A stretch of DNA of 64,000 nucleotides from Bog-473 sp963843365 (GTDB taxonomy: Bacteria > Actinomycetota > Acidimicrobiia > Acidimicrobiales > RAAP-2): the NCBI GenBank assembly GCA_963843365.1, contig CAWJKG010000003.1, positions 806,001-870,000 of the forward strand, given 5' to 3'. Every line of letters begins with the position of its first letter. Position 1 is the first letter of the stretch. The position numbers and the translations under genes are program-made. Shown here piece after piece: positions 49,228 to 56,626 of this stretch. The notes below the pieces were generated by a model, which saw only the letters and a list, made by a program, of their open reading frames with translations, did no database searches and had not been told where the DNA came from.

Positions 49228-49878
49228 ATGAGCGAAGCAGACGCCAGGGTGGAGAAGCGCCTCGCCGCGGAGACCGCGGCCATGCTGGTCGAGAACGGCA
49301 TGGCCGTCGGTCTGGGCACAGGTTCGACCGTGGCGGAACTGTTGCCTGTGCTCGGGGCCCGCCGACTCGACATCACCTGTGTCGCCACCTCTCCTGGCAC
49401 CGCGGAGCAGGCCGCCGCGCATGGTCTGGTCGTACGTCCCTTCACTGACATCGCCCGGCTCGACATCGCCATCGACGGCGCAGACCAGGTCGACCCGGAG
49501 GGATGGCTCATCAAGGGCGGTGGCGGTGCCCAGACCCGGGAGCGGATCGTGGCCGCCGCGGCCGATCGCTTCGTCGTGATCGTCTCCTCCGACAAGCCGG
49601 TCCGGCTGCTGCACCCCCCGGTGCCGCTGGAGCTCCTGGCCTTCGGGTTGGCCGCCACCCTGCACGAGCTCCCCGAGGCCTCCCTGCGGGACGCGCCACC
49701 CACCCCCGACGGGGGCGTCCTGGCCGACTACCAGGGCGAGGTAGGCGATCCCGCCGCGTTGGCCGCGCGGCTCGATGCCGCACCCGGTGTGGTCGCCCAC
49801 GGCCTCTTTCCGCCCGCCATGGTGTCGAGCGTGCTCATCGCCCGCGGCGGCGAGGTGGAGATGCGCCAGGTCGGCTAG
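49228..49878 (+). CDS. rpiA: ribose-5-phosphate isomerase A
   Basis: 216 residues. VGLGTGSTVAELLPVLG, FTDIARLDIAIDGADQVD and LIKGGGGAQTRERIVA are the RpiA phosphate, active-site and metal-free catalytic motifs; the catalytic Asp of DGADQ and Glu region are present. It interconverts ribose-5-phosphate and ribulose-5-phosphate. The start is ATG 49228, 13 bp after the dehydrogenase stop. Confidence 0.92.
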   Translation: MSEADARVEKRLAAETAAMLVENGMAVGLGTGSTVAELLPVLGARRLDITCVATSPGTAEQAAAHGLVVRPFTDIARLDIAIDGADQVDPEGWLIKGGGGAQTRERIVAAAADRFVVIVSSDKPVRLLHPPVPLELLAFGLAATLHELPEASLRDAPPTPDGGVLADYQGEVGDPAALAARLDAAPGVVAHGLFPPAMVSSVLIARGGEVEMRQVG

Positions 49879-49893
49879 CGGGCGCCGCGGACT

Positions 49894-51123
49894 TCAGGCC
49901 GCGGGGCGGAAGGTCACCGGCAGCGACGTGGGAGAGCGGAAGACATCACCCCGGATATGGGGGTCCCGGTCCCCGGGCTGGAGCGTCAGGTCCGGCAGGC
50001 GGTCGAACACGCGGCCGAGCAGCGCGCGGGTCTCGAGCCGAGCCAGGTGCATCCCGAGGCACATGTGCGGTCCGTGGGCGAAGGCGATGTGGGGCACGGC
50101 GGGGCGGAAGATGTCGAACGACTCGGGGTCGTCCCAGCGCGTCTCGTCGTGGTTGGCCGAGCCGATGTGGGGCGTGATGCTTTCCCCGGGACCGAGCGTG
50201 ACGCCGGCGATCTCGACCTTGCAGGTCGTCGTCCGATTGATCGTCAGCAAGGGCGGCTCGTAGCGCAGGCCTTCTTCGATGGCCTGGGGCAGGAGCGAGC
50301 GATCGGCCCGCACGGCCTCGAGCTGGTCCGGGTGGGTCAGGAGCAGGTAGAGCAGGTTGCCCGACGAGCGGTACGTGGTCTCGGCGCCCGCCGGCAACAG
50401 CAGGCGGAGGAACGAGTAGATGGCCTCGTCGGTAAGCTTCTCACCGTCGACCTCGGCGGAGACCAGGTCGCTGATCACGTCCTCCGCCGGATGGGCACGT
50501 CGTTCGGCCACGACGCCGGCGAAGTAGTCCCGCAACGCCTCGGAGGCCGCCAGGCCGCGGTCGATGTCCGCCACCAGGCCGATGAGCTCGACGGACCAGC
50601 GCTGGAACTGCGGGAAGTCCTCCTCGGGCAGCCCCAGCAGGCGCGCGATCACCCGGACCGGGAACTCGAACGTGAGCTGGCGGACCAGGTCCGCCTCCCC
50701 GTCGGCGGCGAAACGGTCGATCTGCTCGTCGATGATCGGGAGGATGAATTCGGGCTCCCAGCGCGCCAGAGCCTTCTCGCGGAACGCGTGGGCGACCAGG
50801 TTGCGGTGGTTGCGGTGTTCCGGGTCGTCCATGCCCAGGATCATGTGGCCCATCACCATGCCGATGGTCACGTCGTATCCGGTCGAGGTGAAGGTCTTGG
50901 CATCGCGGAAAATCCGCGAGCAGTCGTCGAAGCGGTAGGCGATCCAGCCCGGCTCGACTTCGATGGCCTCGGGCAGGGAGTCGGGAGACATGGTCAGGCC
51001 CATCTGTACAGGCGCGTCGCGACGCTTGGCGATGAGGTCGGGGTACGGATCCCTCGTGGTCCCGGCCACCACGTCGTCGAATGCCGCGAACGGGTCGTAC
51101 TCCTGTGCGTCGGACAGTGCCAT
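49894..51123 (-). CDS. cytochrome P450
   Basis: 409 residues. Heme-binding loop AFAHGPHMCLGMHLARLE with the axial Cys; the I-helix AGAETTYRSSG; ExxR in EEGLRYEPP. These are bacterial class I P450s (CYP120-like/ Streptomyces type) needing ferredoxin; none is adjacent. Good ribosome site GGGAGGG before ATG 51121-51123. The transposon starts 55 bp upstream of its start codon, so its native promoter has probably been cut off or changed. Confidence 0.93.
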   Translation of the reverse strand: MALSDAQEYDPFAAFDDVVAGTTRDPYPDLIAKRRDAPVQMGLTMSPDSLPEAIEVEPGWIAYRFDDCSRIFRDAKTFTSTGYDVTIGMVMGHMILGMDDPEHRNHRNLVAHAFREKALARWEPEFILPIIDEQIDRFAADGEADLVRQLTFEFPVRVIARLLGLPEEDFPQFQRWSVELIGLVADIDRGLAASEALRDYFAGVVAERRAHPAEDVISDLVSAEVDGEKLTDEAIYSFLRLLLPAGAETTYRSSGNLLYLLLTHPDQLEAVRADRSLLPQAIEEGLRYEPPLLTINRTTTCKVEIAGVTLGPGESITPHIGSANHDETRWDDPESFDIFRPAVPHIAFAHGPHMCLGMHLARLETRALLGRVFDRLPDLTLQPGDRDPHIRGDVFRSPTSLPVTFRPAA

Positions 51124-51169
51124 GGTGACTTCCCTCCCACCTTCTGTGACGTCGACGTCAGGCTACGGC

Positions 51170-51177
51170 GCCAGCCG
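51170..51177. repeat. target site duplication, left copy
   Basis: GCCAGCCG directly outside the left inverted repeat; an identical 8-base copy sits directly outside the right one. Confidence 0.9.
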
Positions 51178-51197
51178 GGGCTTTGCCCATTTATCCC
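51178..51197 (+). repeat. left terminal inverted repeat
   Basis: GGGCTTTGCCCATTTATCCC, matching the reverse complement of the right end at 19 of 20 positions (T/C difference at base 13). Confidence 0.93.
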
Positions 51198-51244
51198 GGT
51201 CTGCCCATGAATAGGGGATTCTGCACCTTTATCCAGGTGCCACC

Positions 51245-51745
51245 ATGTCCGCCATGCAACGGATTGAGAACTGGACTATCGCAATCGGCGGGGCCGCCGT
51301 GATAGCGATTCTCGTCCTTCTAATCACCGGACGCATACCCCTTCTGATAGCCCTGAGCATCGTTCTGGCGGCCTGTATTGTCGTCGGAGTTGTGGCGCAT
51401 AGGCGCAGTACGAGCTTCCCGCTAACGCCCGCTCAGACGGAGGCGTTGCGGGGCGTTTTCAGCAAGGCTTTGGCCGATGGTGAGCAGGTACGCCGTGACC
51501 TCATGGAGCACCCCCTCAGTACCTACTTAGTCAACGACTGGGACAAACGGACTCTGCGTCGTATTGACCGGGCGGTTGGCGGTAGGCCGTATACGGGACT
51601 CTTTGCGGCAACCAGGCGAACGGGTCCCAACACGATTCCGACCAGCATCCTCAACTACCCGACCGGGGTAATCGAAACGTGGATTCGCCTATCTCGGAAA
51701 CTCAACTGGCTTGACTATCAGATCAAGAGTGGGCCGCACACGTAA
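51245..51745 (+). CDS. transposon passenger: two-helix membrane protein
   Basis: 166 residues. Two membrane helices near the N-terminus (WTIAIGGAAVIAILVLLI and LLIALSIVLAACIVVGVVA), then a soluble, mostly helical C-terminal part with basic and polar residues (DKRTLRRIDRAVGGR). No recognised family. It lies just inside the left end and has no clear Shine-Dalgarno, so a leaderless transcript starting at the end is possible. It converges on the zinc-ribbon gene with 11 bp between. Confidence 0.6.
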   Translation: MSAMQRIENWTIAIGGAAVIAILVLLITGRIPLLIALSIVLAACIVVGVVAHRRSTSFPLTPAQTEALRGVFSKALADGEQVRRDLMEHPLSTYLVNDWDKRTLRRIDRAVGGRPYTGLFAATRRTGPNTIPTSILNYPTGVIETWIRLSRKLNWLDYQIKSGPHT

Positions 51746-51756
51746 AACAGGCGCGG

Positions 51757-52113
51757 TTAGATGCCTGCGATGTGGTCAACTTTTTCCAGAAAGTAACTCA
51801 GTCGCCGTGGCCTGGCGTTGTACCGCTCCCCAGGATGCACGGTGATTGGTTTCGGTCCCATCCATCCCCCTGCCCTGACTTCAATCTGCATGGGTTCCGT
51901 ACAGGGAATGGTGAGCGTGTCGCCCATCTTCCCTTTCGCAAGGATCTTCCCGTGGGAAGTGACCTCGCACCCGATATTCAACAACTGGCCCGACCTCTTG
52001 AAATGAATCAGCACGTCCTTCGGTCCTGACGCAATCGGCACGCCACACTTCGGACAGGTGGGTGCTTTGTCTGAGACTTCGGATGCACATTCGGGGCAGG
52101 AGATAAGTGCCAT
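51757..52113 (-). CDS. transposon passenger: zinc-ribbon protein
   Basis: 118 residues. An N-terminal zinc ribbon (ISCPECASEVSDKAPTCPKCG) joined to a beta-rich domain with HFKRSGQLLNIGCEVTSHGK. It begins 9 bp after the transposase stop, with GGGGGTCT before its ATG (52111-52113), so it is the second gene of the transposase operon. Its role may be in targeting or regulating transposition; this is inference. Confidence 0.65.
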   Translation of the reverse strand: MALISCPECASEVSDKAPTCPKCGVPIASGPKDVLIHFKRSGQLLNIGCEVTSHGKILAKGKMGDTLTIPCTEPMQIEVRAGGWMGPKPITVHPGERYNARPRRLSYFLEKVDHIAGI

Positions 52114-52122
52114 AGACCCCCA

Positions 52123-53380
52123 TCATCGCATCGAAAACTCCGGCATCTCTAGTCCCATCTCAAACATGCACGCAACCAGTACGCAGATGTTGTGAGCAAT
52201 CACCTTGCAAAGAATCTCGTTGTACTGACCAGTCTCAGACTTTGACCGGAGACTGTCGCCAAACTTGCGCTTGATCATGCTGAACGTCGTTTCGATGTTC
52301 GACCGGCAGTGGTAGTGCTGAAGGAATGTCTCACGCTGGTAGATGAACATGTGCTTCATCCGGTAGAACACACTGGTCTCCGGGTGGATTTCGGGCATGA
52401 GTTCCAACTGCAAAGCAGGCCACCCGCCACGGTAGGGAATGTAGGCAGCCGCACCAGCATCCTCAATGGCTTGCATGTTGGCCTTGGACGAGTACGCCTT
52501 GTCGGCGGTCACCTTGCCTAGTTGGAACTTCTCTGCCGTGCTGGCGACCAGCGGGCGCAGGTAGTTGGTGTCATTGGAGTTACCGTCCGACAGTCGGGCA
52601 GACGTGATGACGTTGGTCTTTATGCCGCACATGGCGTGCAACTTGACCCATTCCCGGTGCGACTTTTCTTTGCCCCACTTGTGGTCGTACCAACGCACGA
52701 ATCGCGACGTAGTGAATCCTGTTGAATCGGCGGCAAAGCTGGTTTCAACCTCCGCCAACGGTGCTGCGGACAGTTCCACAAGGGATGCCAGAATCGGCGT
52801 CATCTTGGGATCACGGAGGTATTGCAGGATCGTGTTGTAGTGAGCGTCGGAGTCGGTCATGCCGTCTGCGTGAGCCTCACGAACATCAGAGTCCGCACGA
52901 CGGGCCGACAGTCCCGAATAGATGCGGCTGACGCAGTTGTAAGCCATATCGGACAACGGCATCCGGGGGCGCCCTGGTCCAGTTTGCTTTGGCTGTGTGA
53001 TCGTGCTGCAAAGGTCACGGAGCATCGGCCCGAACAGTTCACCCTCGGCGCACTGCGCTTTGGAATAGTTCGACCAGTCCTGTCCATACGAGACGCGAAC
53101 CGTGGCGGTCTCTGTTTCCGTCACAACCGCTTCTTCGGTGACGGTCACGGTCTCACGCTGAATGACGATTTCAACGGCGTGAATGTGCTTACACGGCTTG
53201 GCTCGGAGTGCGAAGTCCGGGCAGTCGCACATCCAATCGCCAATGCGGCGGTCCGGCTCGGGGGACCACCTTGTAGGAACCCCATCCACGGCTCTGCGCC
53301 GGGACGTGCCAGGTCTCGCCCTTCTGCCGCAACTTGGCGGTGGCTGCGATGACCAATCCTCTTTGCTCTCGCTCGTCCAT
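52123..53380 (-). CDS. SWIM-finger DDE transposase, reading frame split at a C run
   Basis: 418 residues when joined. A SWIM zinc finger lies at Cys51, Cys53, Cys63, His65 (CDCPDFALRAKPCKH); then a Thr/Val-rich linker and the RNase-H-like DDE core with Asp218 (FAADSTGF), Asp293 (VTADKAYSS) and Glu363 (SNIETTFSMIKRKFG). The start at ATG 53378-53380 follows AGGAG and a strong promoter. The frame changes at 53260-53264, a five-base C run on the coding strand (GGGGG on this strand); removing one base joins VVP to EPDRRIG. It could be a sequencing error or a translational control device. Confidence 0.88.
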
Positions 53381-53415
53381 CGATATCTCCTGAGTCGTAC
53401 TGTGTACCTAATACG

Positions 53416-53444
53416 ACTATACCGAATCAGTATAGACAAGTCAA
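53416..53444 (-). promoter_or_regulatory. strong sigma-70-like promoter of the transposase, with operator dyad
   Basis: Reading leftward: TTGACT (53439-53444), exactly 17 bases, TATAGT (53416-53421). Between them CTATAC (53417-53422) and GTATAG (53430-53435) form a 6-base inverted repeat with a 7-base centre, overlapping the -10. Start codon at 53380, about 36 bases after the -10. A repressor on the dyad would block this promoter. Confidence 0.85.
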
Positions 53445-53463
53445 TACCCAATCGGGATATACT
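53433..53463 (+). promoter_or_regulatory. divergent promoter for the small zinc-ribbon gene
   Basis: TATACT at 53458-53463 as -10, with TAGACA (53433-53438) as -35 at 19 bp. The ATG at 53472 lies 9 bases downstream of the -10, so the transcript would be leaderless. CAGTATA (53428-53434) and TATACTG (53458-53464) are inverted copies flanking this promoter, suggesting shared control with the transposase. Confidence 0.55.
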
Positions 53464-53471
53464 GTTCAGGT

Positions 53472-53633
53472 ATGGACGGACCGACTGAGGTTGAGAAGGT
53501 GCAGCTGTGGGGCTACCGGTGCCACCGCTGCGGGCACGAATGGCTGCCCAGGCAGGACAGACCGCCAAAGGTCTGTCCGAACCCGAAATGCAAGAGTCCC
53601 TACTGGGACAGGCCACGGCGGGACCGGAAATAG
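53472..53633 (+). CDS. transposon passenger: 53-residue zinc-ribbon protein
   Basis: 53 residues. YRCHRCGHEWLPR and VCPNPKCKSPYWDR give two CxxC-type pairs (CxxC and CPNPKC), a zinc ribbon followed by a basic tail RPRRDRK. Such small basic zinc ribbons often bind DNA. With its divergent promoter dyad it is a candidate repressor of the transposase, though this is only inferred from position. Confidence 0.65.
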   Translation: MDGPTEVEKVQLWGYRCHRCGHEWLPRQDRPPKVCPNPKCKSPYWDRPRRDRK

Positions 53634-53643
53634 CAGGAGTCTG

Positions 53644-53814
53644 ATGGAACACGAAACCGAAGTCCGAATGACTGGGAAGGCCGCCCTACCGATCCGTAGC
53701 TTTGTCCGGGCCGATGGCGTCCCCGTCGTTATTTATCCCATCCCCGAGTTTCTGTGGCGGCAGGTCCGTGCCGGGGCAGACGCCGTTGAAGATGGCTTCG
53801 GCGTAGGGCAGTAG
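53644..53814 (+). CDS. transposon passenger: hypothetical small protein
   Basis: 56 residues starting at ATG 53644 with AGGAG 5 bases upstream, following the zinc-ribbon gene by 10 bp, so likely cotranscribed. It overlaps the end of the leftward gene at 53686-53997 by 129 bp. No family recognised. Confidence 0.45.
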   Translation: MEHETEVRMTGKAALPIRSFVRADGVPVVIYPIPEFLWRQVRAGADAVEDGFGVGQ

Positions 53815-53997
53815 CTCTTCTTCCGTTGGGTCTGCTCCGTTGGCCCGAACTGCCGTCATCAGAGCCTCTAGGACGTCGCTGACTGGTTGGTCGTGGTGGC
53901 TGTCATAGACGGCTGTCACGGCGGCATTGAATCTTGTAACGACTTCCCATATTCCGCGGTCCAGGTTGTCCCCGAACTGATCTGCACCCTTGAGCAT
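53686..53997 (-). CDS. transposon passenger: hypothetical helical protein
   Basis: 103 residues, mostly helical and acidic (DVLEALMTAVRANGADPTEEE). ATG 53995-53997 follows AAGGA and a dyad 17-36 bp upstream. Its C-terminal third overlaps another frame on the opposite strand. No family recognised. Confidence 0.5.
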   Translation of the reverse strand: MLKGADQFGDNLDRGIWEVVTRFNAAVTAVYDSHHDQPVSDVLEALMTAVRANGADPTEEELLPYAEAIFNGVCPGTDLPPQKLGDGINNDGDAIGPDKATDR

Positions 53998-54013
53998 TGG
54001 CGTGTCCTTGAAT

Positions 54014-54033
54014 AAATGACAGGTTCGTCATTT
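54014..54033. promoter_or_regulatory. 7-bp dyad upstream of the leftward passenger gene
   Basis: AAATGAC, 6 bases, GTCATTT: a perfect inverted repeat 17-36 bp upstream of the ATG at 53997. It resembles an operator more than a terminator because no T run follows. Confidence 0.55.
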
Positions 54034-54158
54034 ACCAATTTCGCGGGTCGATTTTTCGCGCAAGCTGCTGGCAAGCCTCTGACTAGGGCGTCTGAAAGAA
54101 ACTTTGGTTGGGATAAATGTGCGGAACGATGATCTGACTTTTTATGGGACCAAATCGG

Positions 54159-54178
54159 GGGATAAGTGGGCAAAGCCC
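54159..54178 (-). repeat. right terminal inverted repeat
   Basis: GGGATAAGTGGGCAAAGCCC, the inverse of the left end with one mismatch. Confidence 0.93.
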
Positions 54179-54186
54179 GCCAGCCG
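54179..54186. repeat. target site duplication, right copy
   Basis: GCCAGCCG, identical to 51170-51177. Confidence 0.9.
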
Positions 54187-54251
54187 GTGGTCGTGCACGC
54201 TGCCGAACCACCAGGGCGACCCCCGGTCCGGACGGCGTAGGCTCCGCCTGC

Positions 54252-55163
54252 ATGCTGACGCTCCGGACCCCCGACGCCCGCTTCGCCGGCCTGCCCGACT
54301 ATCCGTTTTCTCCCCACTATGCCGAGCTGGAGGACGGGGAGGGGGGCACGCTGCGGGTGCACTACCTGCGTGAGGGCGACCCCGAGGCACCGGTCGTGCT
54401 GCTCATGCACGGCGAGCCCTCATGGTCGTACCTCTATCGCACCATGATTCCCATCCTGACTGCGGCGGGGCTGCAGATCGTGGCACCCGACCTGGTCGGC
54501 TTCGGGCGGTCGGACAAGCCGACCGAGCGGAGCGACTACACCTTCGCCCGCCACGTCGAGTGGATGCGCGCCCTCCTCTTCGACCGGCTCGACCTGCGCG
54601 ACGTCACCCTGGTGGGCCAGGACTGGGGTGGGCTGATCGGCCTGCGCCTGGTGGGTGAACACCCCGACCGTTTCGCCCGCGTCGTGGCAGCCAACACCTT
54701 TCTGCCCACCGGCGACACCAACCCGGGCGACGCCTTCTTCGCCTGGCAGAAGTTCTCCCAGGAGGTCGAAGTGTTCCCGACCGGTGGCATCGTGCGCGGC
54801 GGATGTGTCAAGCCGGTCGCGCCCGAGGTCGAGGCCGCCTACGACGCGCCGTTCCCCGACGAGTCCTACAAGGCCGGGGCCCGGCAGTTCCCGATGCTCG
54901 TCCCATCGCGGCCCGACGACCCGGCCCACGATGCCAACGTGGCTGCCTGGGTCGGGCTGGCCGCCTTCGACAAGCCCTTCCTGTGCGCCTTCAGCGACAG
55001 CGACCCCATCACCAAGGGAGCGGACCGCAACCTGAAGGAGCGGATCCCCGGTGCGCAGGGACAGGCGCACACCACGATCGTGGGAGGCGGGCACTTCCTA
55101 CAGGAGGACTGCGGAGAGGATCTGGCGCGGGTCGTGGTCTCCTTCGTGCAGACGACGCCGTGA
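54252..55163 (+). CDS. haloalkane dehalogenase (DhlA-like)
   Basis: 303 residues. Oxyanion hole HGEPSWSYLYR, nucleophile Asp124 with halide-binding Trp125 (GQDWGG), acid in AFSDSDPIT, His281 (GGGHFLQED). The order and the Asp124-Trp125 numbering match DhlA of Xanthobacter (subfamily I). It would hydrolyse halogenated alkanes or act as a related hydrolase; the halide-binding second Trp (AFFAWQKF) is present. ATG 54252 is chosen since the upstream frame runs out of the transposon. GTG overlap (GTGA) with the next gene. Confidence 0.88.
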   Translation: MLTLRTPDARFAGLPDYPFSPHYAELEDGEGGTLRVHYLREGDPEAPVVLLMHGEPSWSYLYRTMIPILTAAGLQIVAPDLVGFGRSDKPTERSDYTFARHVEWMRALLFDRLDLRDVTLVGQDWGGLIGLRLVGEHPDRFARVVAANTFLPTGDTNPGDAFFAWQKFSQEVEVFPTGGIVRGGCVKPVAPEVEAAYDAPFPDESYKAGARQFPMLVPSRPDDPAHDANVAAWVGLAAFDKPFLCAFSDSDPITKGADRNLKERIPGAQGQAHTTIVGGGHFLQEDCGEDLARVVVSFVQTTP

Positions 55164-56626
55164 ACGGCGAGCACCGTGTCGTCGTGGTCGGCGCCGGGTT
55201 CTCCGGGATCGGCATGGCGTCCCGCCTGCGCGCCATGGGCATCGAGGACTTCGTCGTACTCGACCGTGGCAACGACCTCGGGGGCACCTGGCGCGACAAC
55301 TCCTACCCGGGTGCCTCGTGCGACGTCCCTTCCAACCTGTACTCGTTCTCCTTCGCCCTCAATCCGGAGTGGACCCGCACGTTCTCCTCACAGAGCGAAA
55401 TCTGGGACTACCTGCGCGACTGTGTCGACCGGTTCGACGTGGGCGGCCATCTGCGCTTCGGACGGGCCGTGGACGAGGCGCGCTGGGACGACGCCTCCGG
55501 GCGCTGGCATATCAGGACCAGCGGGGGAGAGGAGTACGTCGCGCCGGTCCTGATCTGGGCCACCGGGTCGCTGAGCGAGCCGGCCATCCCCACCTTCCCC
55601 GGCCTGGAGGACTTCCGGGGCAAGGTCTTCCACTCCGCCCGCTGGGAGCACGGCTTCGACCTGGCCGGCAAACGGGTCTGCGTGGTGGGGACGGGCGCCT
55701 CGGCCGTGCAGTTCGTCCCGCAGATCGCCCCGGTGGTCGAGCATCTCTATCTGCACCAGCGCACCCCGCCCTTCGTCGTGCCGCGGCGAGACCGGGCGGT
55801 GTCGGGCCTGCGCAAGCTGGCGTACCGCCGGGCTCCCTGGCTGCAGCGCCTGTCCCGGCTCCGCAATTACGCCATGTTCGAAGCCCTCCTCTCTGTCTTC
55901 GTCGGCCGGGGAGAGCGGCGCAAGGCGGCGGTGCGCAAGACCGCGTTGGACCACCTGGCCCGACAGGTTCCCGACGAGGCGCTGCGCCAGAAGCTCGTCC
56001 CACACTACGAGCCGGGCTGCAAGCGCCTCCTTCTCTCGGACGACTACTACCCGTCCCTCACGCGGCCCAATGTCGAAGTGGTGGAGTCAGCGGTGGCGTC
56101 CTTCACCGCCCACGAGGTCGTCGGCCAGGACGGCATCGCCCGGCCCGTCGACGTCGTGATCATGGGAACCGGCTTCGACGCGGCCGAGCCTCCCTACGCC
56201 GAGCACATTGTGGGACGGAACGGCGTCCGGCTGGCCGAGCACTGGAAGGCCAACGGGGTCGAGGCCTACGCCGGCTCCACCGTGTCGGGGTTCCCCAACC
56301 TGTTCCTGATGATCGGGCCCAACTCGACCTTGGCGCACAACTCCATGATCTTCATGATCGAATCGCACATCAACTACATCGCCAGCGCCCTGGCGTTCCT
56401 GCAGCGTCCCGGCGTCCACGCTGTCGAGGTCAAGCCGGCCGTGCAGCGCCGCTACAACGAGCGCCTGCAGTCGCGCCTGGCCCACTCCGTCTGGGTCGAG
56501 GGCGGTTGCAGCAGCTGGTACCTGGACCACCGCGGCCGCAACACCACGCTGTGGCCGGACCACACCTGGAAGTTCCGCCGGCTGACCCGGCGCTTTCACC
56601 CGGGGGAGTACACCGTCCGCGCGTAG
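55160..56626 (+). CDS. Baeyer-Villiger-type flavin monooxygenase
   Basis: 488 residues, uninterrupted. FAD fold VVVVGAGFSGIGMA, fingerprint FRGKVFHSARWEHG (FxGxxxHSxxW), NADP fold VCVVGTGASAVQF, and GTGFDAAEPPYAEHI. GTG 55160 overlaps the dehalogenase stop, so both enzymes are coupled and probably act on the same substrate class (ketones after dehalogenation, by inference). The C-terminus overlaps the convergent permease gene by 31 bp. Confidence 0.9.
   Translation: MNGEHRVVVVGAGFSGIGMASRLRAMGIEDFVVLDRGNDLGGTWRDNSYPGASCDVPSNLYSFSFALNPEWTRTFSSQSEIWDYLRDCVDRFDVGGHLRFGRAVDEARWDDASGRWHIRTSGGEEYVAPVLIWATGSLSEPAIPTFPGLEDFRGKVFHSARWEHGFDLAGKRVCVVGTGASAVQFVPQIAPVVEHLYLHQRTPPFVVPRRDRAVSGLRKLAYRRAPWLQRLSRLRNYAMFEALLSVFVGRGERRKAAVRKTALDHLARQVPDEALRQKLVPHYEPGCKRLLLSDDYYPSLTRPNVEVVESAVASFTAHEVVGQDGIARPVDVVIMGTGFDAAEPPYAEHIVGRNGVRLAEHWKANGVEAYAGSTVSGFPNLFLMIGPNSTLAHNSMIFMIESHINYIASALAFLQRPGVHAVEVKPAVQRRYNERLQSRLAHSVWVEGGCSSWYLDHRGRNTTLWPDHTWKFRRLTRRFHPGEYTVRA

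Larger units (their letters stand above)
51178..54178. mobile_element. complete 3001-bp transposon with SWIM-finger DDE transposase and passenger genes
   Basis: Bounded by 20-bp inverted repeats (19/20 identical) and an 8-bp duplication. Gene content in order: a membrane protein (rightward), zinc ribbon and transposase (leftward), then two small proteins (rightward) and a 103-residue protein (leftward). The TTTATCC motif recurs near both ends: 51191-51197 within the repeat, 51228-51234, and in inverse form 54110-54117, so it may be a transposase-binding site. GC and codon use are lower than in the flanks. Size and passenger load exceed simple insertion sequences. I cannot name a family; an 8-bp duplication is seen in IS66, IS256 and IS1595, but the transposase resembles IS4/IS5-type DDE proteins. 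Confidence 0.92.

Noticed and set aside
49957..51210. 417-residue rightward frame
   Set aside because: Antisense to the P450, and its end crosses the left end of the transposon.
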